Source: Kofleriaceae bacterium
GTDB taxonomy: Bacteria > Myxococcota_A > Polyangia > Haliangiales > Haliangiaceae
Assembly (NCBI GenBank): GCA_016763395.1
Contig: JAESTW010000685.1
Span: forward strand, 1 to 19,013
Length of the DNA: 19,013 nt
Direction: 5' to 3'
Made by a program: the position numbers and the translations under genes. The notes below the pieces were generated by a model, which saw only the letters and a list, made by a program, of their open reading frames with translations, ran no database searches and was not told where the DNA came from. Positions 7,956 through 13,863 of the stretch are shown here, piece by piece (position 1 is the stretch's first letter; every line of letters begins with the position of its first letter).

Positions 7956-8348
7956 CTAGTTATTTTTTTTGAGGTAGCTCTTGAAGGGCTTCCAGTACAT
8001 CTTTGTCCAGCCCGCCTTGATGTCCTCGGCTGCATCTTCAGGAACAAGGGCGTGCACCATGGTGAGTTCGCAGCCCTCTTCGGTATCATTGAAAGAGAGT
8101 GTCAGTACCGAGTCAGTCTTCCAGCCTTTGGCTCGCCAAGTTTGCACGACGGTCTTGTTGGCTTTAACAAGAAGGTTGATTCCACGCAATTGGCCTTTGT
8201 GCGCTGTCCATTTCTCGCCGACTTTCTTCGTCATCTCTGCAGGTGCACCCGTCGCTTCTGCGTGCTTCTTGCTGTTCATGTAGAGGTTGTAGATGTCTTT
8301 GGCGCTAGCGCCTTTGAAGGTAACTGTTTGTGTAATCGTTTTTGTCAT
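7956..8348 (-). CDS. SRPBCC / AHSA1-like small-ligand-binding protein
   Basis: This 130-residue single-domain protein has the start-to-end pattern of Bet v1-like AHSA1 proteins: TITQTVTFKGASAKDIYNLY at the N-terminus, GEKWTAHKGQLRG, then VVQTWRAKGWKTDSVLTLSF, and the C-terminal helix with GWTKMYWKPFKSYL. There is no signal peptide, so it should be cytoplasmic. The family binds hydrophobic ligands or assists proteins; its function here is unknown. It is the first gene of a three-gene minus-strand operon and is divergent from the selenoprotein candidate, sharing the 132-base intergenic region 8349-8480. I found no convincing promoter for this strand. Confidence 0.85.
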   Translation of the reverse strand: MTKTITQTVTFKGASAKDIYNLYMNSKKHAEATGAPAEMTKKVGEKWTAHKGQLRGINLLVKANKTVVQTWRAKGWKTDSVLTLSFNDTEEGCELTMVHALVPEDAAEDIKAGWTKMYWKPFKSYLKKNN

Positions 8349-8413
8349 CTTCGGACCACTCTACCGCCACATAGCCGCGCCGATGTCCGCCATTGGTAAC
8401 TTTCTCAGTTCTA

Positions 8414-8442
8414 TTGACCATCGCGCTGCTGAGGGATCTACT
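8414..8442 (+). promoter_or_regulatory. Candidate sigma70-type promoter for the selenoprotein gene
   Basis: TTGACC (8414-8419, five of six consensus matches), a 17-base spacer and TCTACT (8437-8442, four of six) make a good promoter pair. The predicted transcription start is near 8449, about 32 bases before the TTG start at 8481. This supports translation starting upstream of the two in-frame TGA codons, not at the internal ATG 8661. Confidence 0.5.
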
Positions 8443-8480
8443 TGCGCCTGTGGCGACTCCTACGTTAGTCTGCGCGTATC

Positions 8481-10019
8481 TTGCGTAGTATTCTCGTACT
8501 CAGTTTTTCACTTTCTCTACTTCTGATTGCCATGGCCAAACCTGCCTATGGCCAATGAGGTGGCTGAGCGAACCCAAACCTTCCGGTCGGAGGGTCTGCA
8601 TTTGACATCGAAGACGGCTCGTCACAGAGTCAAGAGGGTACAACTCAACTCTCGCTCAGTATGCGCTACAGTGCCTTTCACGGACATTATCGCGGTAGCG
8701 AAGCACTGACGGGAGCGGACGCAGTTGGCGAAGTGGACAACGCGGTTACCGAATTGCGTCTGCGCCATTTCTTTAGCGATAGGCTCAGTAGCAGCATCGC
8801 CGTGCCTACAGGCTTTATTCGCTTCGACGCTGGTGGAGGAGCCGCCAATGTTCAGCGGGCCACAGGCTTTGGCGACCTGCAACTTCTCGGACATTACCGG
8901 GCCATGAAAGCAGCCGGCTTTGGTACAAACCTCGACTTGGAGCTCGGGCTCGCCTTGCCAACCGGGCGCAGTGCACTGAGCATGACGCAAGCTGGCGCGG
9001 AGGCTCCTCCCAATTTGCTTAGTTTGGGTAGAGGTGTCTTCGGGCTTCGATCTCGGACCGCGGCAAGCCGCTTCCTGAGCAAGAGCATTGCTGTCCGAGG
9101 CTGGCTAAGCGCACAAGTTCCACTCTCTGCGAACTCTTCAAATATCATATTCGGCAAACGCTTCAGCGGAGGTGTTGGTGTCACCTATTTGCCCATCAAA
9201 AACTGGGCTATCGTTCCACAAATCAGTGCGCAAAAGCTAACTCACGCCCGCTCCACAATTAATGGCGAACTGATCAACTCCGGTGGCAATTGGCTCAACG
9301 CGGAACTCATCGCTTCATGGCGAGCAAGTGACAAAGTAGCAGTATCGGTGAGCGTCCGAACCCCCATCTATCGAGATGTGAATGGATCGCAAATTACCGA
9401 AACCCTCACGGGCAGTATTCAGCTCGGCTACCGATTTGGCGTGAAGGACGAGGAAGATGAGCATGACCATGGGGATGACGAGCATGACCATGGGGATGAC
9501 AAGCACGACCATGGGGATGACGAGCACGACCATGGAGATGACAAGCACGACGACCACGGGGATGACGAGCACGACCACGGTGATGACAAGCACGACGACC
9601 ATGGTGATGACAAGCACAACCAGGGTGATGGCAAGCACGACGGCCATGGTGATGACAAGCACGGGACAGTGGACAACGCTGTTTCTGGAGATGTTTCTGA
9701 CGCGGCAGTTGGCGGACAAGACTTCGACCAAAGCAGTATTGCGGTGTCCGGAAAAATTACCGTCGTCGACTTTTGGGCAAAATGGTGCGGTCCCTGTGGC
9801 CCTCTGACTCGGGGCCTCGAAGCGCTCGCAGCGGACAATAGTAATATCGCTGTGCGCAAAGTCGAGGTAACAGACTTTGACTCACCAATCGCCAAAGCCC
9901 ACCTATCCAACGTCAAAGGCCTGCCTCTCGTCTGGATTTATGACGCCTCAGGCACACGGGTTCATATCGCCGTACAAAAGTCCCTCGACGAAATTACAGC
10001 CCTCATCAACGCTCTTTGA
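8481..10019 (+). CDS. Candidate dual-selenocysteine exported protein: UGGU motif, outer-membrane beta-barrel, His/Asp-rich repeat and thioredoxin domain
   Basis: The frame reads TTG 8481, a 25-residue signal peptide (MRSILVLSFSLSLLLIAMA, cleavage near AYG|Q), then TGA-GGT-GGC-TGA at 8556-8567, then an open frame to TGA 10017-10019. Reading both TGA as selenocysteine gives Sec26-Gly-Gly-Sec29 followed by ANPNLPVGG, a CxxC-like pair at the mature N-terminus. Residues about 45-322 look like a MetA-type transporter barrel (amphipathic strands, GFGDLQL, LGLALPTGR, last strand GSIQLGYRFGV). Residues 327-394 are HDHGDD-type repeats. Residues about 410-512 are a thioredoxin domain with W435-CGPC and the cis-Pro region GLPLVW. 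The deduced length is 512 residues. A SECIS-like hairpin follows the second TGA. The barrel should sit in the outer membrane with redox and metal-binding parts in the periplasm, which is inferred. If Sec is not used, the visible ATG 8661 frame would lack a signal peptide and first strand. Confidence 0.75.
8576..8598 (+). promoter_or_regulatory. SECIS-like hairpin with GGTC apical loop
   Basis: Bases 8578-8584 (ACCTTCC) pair with 8589-8595 (GGAGGGT), with one T-G wobble, closing the four-base loop GGTC (8585-8588). After an A-C mismatch, 8576-8597 and 8575-8598 can also pair. The loop begins 17 bases after the second TGA and 26 after the first. In E. coli fdhF the SECIS loop is also GGUC, about 18 bases after UGA, and SelB contacts the loop G and U. 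The bulged U of the E. coli element is not present. Confidence 0.65.
9459..9662 (+). repeat. Tandem 21/24-base repeats coding for a His/Asp-rich tract
   Basis: About ten in-frame units of seven or eight residues run as variants of EHDHGDD, KHDHGDD and KHDDHGDD, with a degenerate end (KHNQGDG, KHDGHGDD). The DNA units are near-identical 21- and 24-base copies (gacgagcacgaccatgggga type), so copy number may vary between strains. The density of His and Asp suggests binding of zinc, nickel, copper or similar ions, as inference only. It separates the barrel from the thioredoxin domain. Confidence 0.9.
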
Positions 10020-10043
10020 CCTCCGGCTAGGCTAGTTACGTTA

Positions 10044-10502
10044 CTAGGGAATAATCTCTTTCCAGGCGGTCGGTCCGAGTTCCCAGTAGGCTTCGCAGAC
10101 CTTTGCACAGGTCTGCTGGTAACACTGGGTATCGAGCGCCGACTTACAGTGCTTTCCATAAGTTTGCTGCCATCGCTTGCCGGATAATCGGTAGCAGCGT
10201 ACGAGTCCCTCACTGCAATCAATCTCCAACTTGTGCAGGTCCTCGCCACAGCAATAGGCAAAGCCGGTCTCCTGTCCGGGTCGTAGCTCGACATAGCTTC
10301 CATCTTCAAGTCTGATTACTCGGGATGATTCCGCCGACTCTGCGGGCAGTGCTGCCGTTAACGCAGGCTCGGCAGGCTCCGCAGGCTCGGGTGCTGACCG
10401 CGAAGCAGACGTGGGAGACCAACAGGCCCCCATCTCACAGAGAAGCAGCCCGATCGTCAGGCAGAGGTATCGACTGTGAACTTTGTCCGCTTCCATTCCC
10501 AA
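10044..10502 (-). CDS. Small Cys-rich lipoprotein of unknown function
   Basis: The protein has about 150 residues. Its N-terminus has a basic/polar start (ADKVHSRY), a hydrophobic stretch (LCLTIGLLLCEMGAC) ending in a lipobox-like MGAC, and an Ala/Glu/Pro linker made of PAEPAEPAL. The mature part has at least eight cysteines, including a CC pair (FAYCCGEDL) and CYQQTCAKVC, so disulfides or metal binding in the periplasm are likely. The start is TTG 10502 or ATG 10496; neither has a strong ribosome binding site. It follows def by 12 bases and probably ends the sfsA-def operon. It converges with the selenoprotein candidate, the stop codons being only about 25 bases apart; a weak CTAGT/ACTAG hairpin between them is the only terminator-like structure. 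I do not recognise a family. Confidence 0.7.
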   Translation of the reverse strand: MGMEADKVHSRYLCLTIGLLLCEMGACWSPTSASRSAPEPAEPAEPALTAALPAESAESSRVIRLEDGSYVELRPGQETGFAYCCGEDLHKLEIDCSEGLVRCYRLSGKRWQQTYGKHCKSALDTQCYQQTCAKVCEAYWELGPTAWKEIIP

Positions 10503-10514
10503 GAGGGCTAATTT

Positions 10515-11090
10515 TTAGCTACCAATTCGCTCCACTATCGCTCGGACAGAGTTGGCGAAATCCGCTTCGTGGAAACGCTGAAACTCGGTCCAAGTACAGA
10601 GCGTTTGGGTATCGGTGACTCGGTCGAGAAAGACCTTACCAAGCAAGTGATCGACTTCATGCTGGTAGGTTCCCGCGGTGATCCCACAGATTTCCTCTTC
10701 AATCGGATTGCCGTCTCTATCCATGGCCTTAATTCGTATTCGCATCGCCCGGGCAACGACTCCGCGCAAGTTCGGCACACTCAGACAACCTTCGTAGTTG
10801 TCGAATGTCTCTTCACCGATAACTTCAATCTCAGGATTGACTAGAATGGTTAGGGGAATGTTCGGCTTGTAGGGATAGCGCGGATTGTCTTTAACCTCGA
10901 GCGCACAAATCGCGATAGGCTCGTAGATTTGGGTAGCAGCAAGCCCTGCCCCGTTGGCATCGCGCATCGTCTCGACCAGGTCATCGATAAAGCTCTGGAC
11001 ATCAGCGCTTGCTAGTTCTTCTGAACTCAAAAAGCGCGCGGTTTCTCTGAGGATAGGATGTCCGATTTGAGCGATTTTTCGTATTGTCAT
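10515..11090 (-). CDS. def: Peptide deformylase
   Basis: This 191-residue protein removes the formyl group from the initiator methionine of new proteins in the cytoplasm. All three family motifs are present: GAGLAATQ (motif 1), EGCLSVP with the metal-binding Cys (motif 2), and QHEVDHL with the HExxH-type His pair and catalytic Glu (motif 3). I start it at ATG 11090 (MTIRKIAQIGHP), which matches the usual N-terminus. An in-frame upstream start at 11174 would add 28 residues overlapping the end of sfsA and is unlikely. It lies 41 bases after sfsA and 12 bases before the lipoprotein gene. The C-terminal extension after the HEVDH motif (FQRFHEADFANSVRAIVER) is slightly longer than in short PDFs but still normal. 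Confidence 0.95.
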   Translation of the reverse strand: MTIRKIAQIGHPILRETARFLSSEELASADVQSFIDDLVETMRDANGAGLAATQIYEPIAICALEVKDNPRYPYKPNIPLTILVNPEIEVIGEETFDNYEGCLSVPNLRGVVARAMRIRIKAMDRDGNPIEEEICGITAGTYQHEVDHLLGKVFLDRVTDTQTLCTWTEFQRFHEADFANSVRAIVERIGS

Positions 11091-11131
11091 CGATGTATTC
11101 CCGATCTTTCCTAGGAGCCCAGTGTAGAATC

Positions 11132-11857
11132 CTAGAGCACTAAAGGTAGGGGACGTTGTAGCACAATAGACCATGTCGCGTCACGCTGCTCAATATTGCA
11201 CGAGTATGTCAGCACTTCGACTCCAGCAGCCACGGCCTCGCGCAACGTGGCGCCGTAGATACTATCAATCTCATCGGCAGGTCGTACTCGGGTTGCTCCG
11301 TTGCGAGAACAGCAAAATAGCAACACGGCTCGCTCGCCTTCGGACACCATGGTCATCAAGGAGCGCAAATGCTTGGTACCGCGGTCAGTGACCGAATCGG
11401 GAAAGGCAAGCCCTGAGTCTCCGTCGGACATCGTGACGTTTTTTACCTCGACAAAACACGGCCCCGACTCAAACTCCAAGCAAAAATCGATGCGGCTCTT
11501 TCCGTAGGGAACTTCGGCACGCAGCGATTGAAACCCTCTAAGCTCTTGCACTACCGAGGCGTGAAGAGCTTCGGCAACAATGGCATTGGCTCGTCCGGTA
11601 TGTACCAAAGTCATGTTGCCACATGAGCGCATAAGCTCCCAGGTGTAGGCCAATTTGCGTTTCGGGTTGTCAGACTCGCTGAGCCAGACCTCGCTGCCCG
11701 GCTCCTTCATGGTTTTCATTGAACCAGGATTGGGACAGTGGGCCACCACAATTGAACCATCTGCCAGCTCAACATCGGCCAGAAAACGCTTGTACCGGCG
11801 CACCAGGCGGCCTTCTATAAGCTTCGGAAAATTCACAGCGGGTGGAGTGTGCGACAA
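11132..11857 (-). CDS. sfsA: SfsA-family protein (sugar fermentation stimulation homologue)
   Basis: About 240 residues with the clear SfsA signatures LIEGRLVRRYKRFLADVEL, AHCPNPGSM, PYGKSRIDFCLE, FVEVKNVTM and a FPDSVTDRGTKHL block. The core resembles PD-(D/E)xK nucleases (Asp in the RIDF segment, E-x-K in VEVKN). E. coli SfsA was named for maltose-related effects and binds DNA non-specifically; the physiological role is unsettled. The frame can start at TTG 11857, but GTG 11836 (VNFPKLIEG) better matches the family N-terminus. Neither has a good ribosome binding site. It is divergent from the alkaline phosphatase gene with about 40 bases between starts, and it leads the sfsA-def-lipoprotein operon. 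Confidence 0.93.
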   Translation of the reverse strand: MSHTPPAVNFPKLIEGRLVRRYKRFLADVELADGSIVVAHCPNPGSMKTMKEPGSEVWLSESDNPKRKLAYTWELMRSCGNMTLVHTGRANAIVAEALHASVVQELRGFQSLRAEVPYGKSRIDFCLEFESGPCFVEVKNVTMSDGDSGLAFPDSVTDRGTKHLRSLMTMVSEGERAVLLFCCSRNGATRVRPADEIDSIYGATLREAVAAGVEVLTYSCNIEQRDATWSIVLQRPLPLVL

Positions 11858-11884
11858 TTACTCGGCCGCTTCCACAGGAGCTGC

Positions 11885-11890
11885 TATTAT
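11885..11890 (+). promoter_or_regulatory. Candidate -10 element of the alkaline phosphatase gene (possibly leaderless)
   Basis: TATTAT matches the -10 consensus at five of six positions. It ends seven bases before ATG 11898, so transcription would begin at or next to the start codon. No good -35 lies at normal spacing. An AGGAG at 11876-11880 would instead suit a TTG start at 11892. Confidence 0.3.
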
Positions 11891-11897
11891 CTTGTCA

Positions 11898-13769
11898 ATG
11901 TTGTTGGCCAGCTCGCAAAGAAAAGCGCTGCAAATCGCTACTCTTCTTCTGGCGGTACCGTTATTTCTGGTCGCCTGTCCGTCGCGCGATCACGTAGTGA
12001 ATCAGGAGCGCCAACATGATGCCGATAGCGCAGAGCCTCGGCCCAAAGTTCCCAAAATCATTCTCCTTATTGGTGACGGCATGGGACGCGGACAACTCGA
12101 TGCTGCCTCGCTATTCAAATATGGAAAGCTTGATAGCCTGCAGCTCTTTGACTTGCCAGCTCACGGTATTATCACGACCAGCAGTCCGACCGGAATCACC
12201 GACTCGGCCGCCTCGGCCACCGCGATGGCGACTGGAGCCTTCACGGTCAACGGACGGGTTGGACTTGATCTCGACGGTGAGCCCGTACAAAACCTAGTTG
12301 AGCTGGCCAAGGCGCACAACATGGCCACGGGCATAGTCACAACCACTCGCATTGCCCACGCAACACCGGCCTGCTTTTCCGCCCATGTGCCCAGCCGCGG
12401 ACAATATGACGACATTGCCGAGCAAATGGCGGAGCTGCAGCCCAACGTGATACTGGGCGGTGGGACCCTAGAATTTGAGCGACGCAGAGATGGTAAAGAC
12501 CTGAGTACCCAGCTTGCGGACAAGGGCTATCAAGTAGTGCACACTTCTTCAGAGCTTGCTTCCGTCGACGGACAACGTGGTAATTTGCTTGGCCTCTTTG
12601 CCGACGGACACATTCCCTACGTCGTCGATCGAGTACTGGGGCATGAGTATCCTAGCTTGGTGGACATGACTCAGGCGGCTCTCTCTCGACTTGACTTAGA
12701 TCCGGACGGTTTCTTCCTCATGGTCGAAGGTGGACGTATTGATCATGCCGGACATGCCAACAACATTGTCAGAAACATCGGCGAAACCATTGCCTTTGAC
12801 AACACGATTCAATCCGTCGTCGACTGGGCCGAGGGCCGAGACGACATAACTATTCTGGTCACGGCAGACCACGAAACCGGTGGGTTGACGGTGTTGCAAG
12901 ATATGGGCATAGGCAACGTGCCTGAGGTTAGTTGGCGATGGGGTTCACACACCAACACCACGATTCGGTCTTTTTCCCAGGGGCCAGGCAGCCAGTTTTT
13001 TGACGGGTATGTCCGAGATCACCGATGGGTACATGCCGTTCTAGCCAGTCTCATCAGTGGCCAGAGTATTATTCCACTGCCGAGAATCTCACCCAATGGC
13101 CATCTAGAAGACCTAATTGGGCCTAGTATTGCGCAAACCCGGACTAACACCAACGATCCCGCCATAGCTCTATCACGTCTCACTCTTTCCGCAGACGCCA
13201 AAGGGCTCGCTATCGGACTCGAAGGACTCTACCGATGGGACCAAGGATCTACCTTGGTACTCATAGACATCGACTACGGCACCGCTACCGGACTGCGCAC
13301 CTTGGACGAACTAAACGACACCGATGGCAGCGCGGACATCCTCTTGAGTTCCCTGCGGCTGCCCGCTCTCGAGGACAATGGCTTCGGTGCCGACTTGGCC
13401 TTCATTACCACTCGCGGTATCGAGCCCAAGAATACGCAAATCTTAAAAACTTCGGGGCTGCGAGGATTGCATCCTCCCTATGGCGAGTCATCCGATTTGG
13501 GCGCAATTAAGATTGCTACGAATTTCTCCGATCACGCACGCAGCTTCGGAGAGAACACCGAGGTCGTTGAAAGTCGCGGACTTGAACTCTACATACGCTG
13601 GCAAGAACTCTATCCCGGACAAGACAAACCGCCAGCAAACGCAAAAATTGCGATATGGGCGCTACAACTCAACGAAGATGGCAGTGCCACCAACCAGAGC
13701 CTGCCTCCTTGGCCCGACTCATACCAACAGCGCGGTCCAGCGCCGCTTGTGATATCGCCAGAACTATAA
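11898..13769 (+). CDS. Alkaline phosphatase family lipoprotein with a C-terminal extension
   Basis: This is a 623-residue exported phosphomonoesterase-type protein. The signal peptide ends in a lipobox (PLFLVAC, Cys27), so it should be membrane-anchored. PhoA-family catalytic residues are all visible: D60 in LLIGDGMG, the D102-S103 nucleophile in TDSAASATAMATG, the AHATPA segment near 153-158, E277/D282/H286 in MVEGGRIDHAGHANN, D324-H325 in TADHETGG, and H351 in GSHTNT. Two zinc sites and a magnesium site are expected. Residues about 400-623 form a less familiar beta-rich region not needed for catalysis. The frame is open upstream to 11655, but that part overlaps sfsA antisense and is not coding. 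ATG 11898 or TTG 11892 is the start. The length and lipobox distinguish it from soluble PhoA. Confidence 0.9.
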   Translation: MLLASSQRKALQIATLLLAVPLFLVACPSRDHVVNQERQHDADSAEPRPKVPKIILLIGDGMGRGQLDAASLFKYGKLDSLQLFDLPAHGIITTSSPTGITDSAASATAMATGAFTVNGRVGLDLDGEPVQNLVELAKAHNMATGIVTTTRIAHATPACFSAHVPSRGQYDDIAEQMAELQPNVILGGGTLEFERRRDGKDLSTQLADKGYQVVHTSSELASVDGQRGNLLGLFADGHIPYVVDRVLGHEYPSLVDMTQAALSRLDLDPDGFFLMVEGGRIDHAGHANNIVRNIGETIAFDNTIQSVVDWAEGRDDITILVTADHETGGLTVLQDMGIGNVPEVSWRWGSHTNTTIRSFSQGPGSQFFDGYVRDHRWVHAVLASLISGQSIIPLPRISPNGHLEDLIGPSIAQTRTNTNDPAIALSRLTLSADAKGLAIGLEGLYRWDQGSTLVLIDIDYGTATGLRTLDELNDTDGSADILLSSLRLPALEDNGFGADLAFITTRGIEPKNTQILKTSGLRGLHPPYGESSDLGAIKIATNFSDHARSFGENTEVVESRGLELYIRWQELYPGQDKPPANAKIAIWALQLNEDGSATNQSLPPWPDSYQQRGPAPLVISPEL

Positions 13770-13863
13770 CTCGCCAGCGTTTCCGGTAAAATTTGAGCCC
13801 GAACAGGACGATCTCCAAAAATCGGCCCATTTTCGTGGCAGTTTCGGCGGAATGTAGCCATTT

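Noticed and set aside
7966..7979. Run of eight A on the minus strand at the end of the SRPBCC gene as a programmed frameshift site
   Set aside because: Shifting either way does not join it meaningfully to the next gene, which has its own start a few bases on.
8556..8567. Reading the two TGA codons as Trp (alternative code) or as simple nonsense mutations
   Set aside because: TGA ends several genes here, including this one at 10017-10019 and the VTT gene, so the code is standard. Two nonsense hits at exact CxxC spacing with the rest intact and a SECIS-like hairpin next to them fit selenocysteine better.
9315..9916. Minus-strand open frames across the His/Asp repeat
   Set aside because: They are repetitive shadows (VLVITMVV, SSPWSCL types) of the plus-strand repeat with no domain features.
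8661..10019. Taking ATG 8661 as the start of the barrel-thioredoxin gene
   Set aside because: It would remove the signal peptide and part of the first beta strand. Coding-like sequence (ANPNLPVGG to LSLS) lies upstream in the same frame, and a promoter fits the TTG at 8481.
11091..11174. Longer peptide deformylase starting at 11174
   Set aside because: The extra 28 residues overlap sfsA and do not match the family; MTIRKIAQIGHP is the expected N-terminus.
11655..11897. N-terminal extension of the alkaline phosphatase frame
   Set aside because: It lies antisense over the 5' part of sfsA, has no recognisable motif, and would bury the lipoprotein signal peptide.
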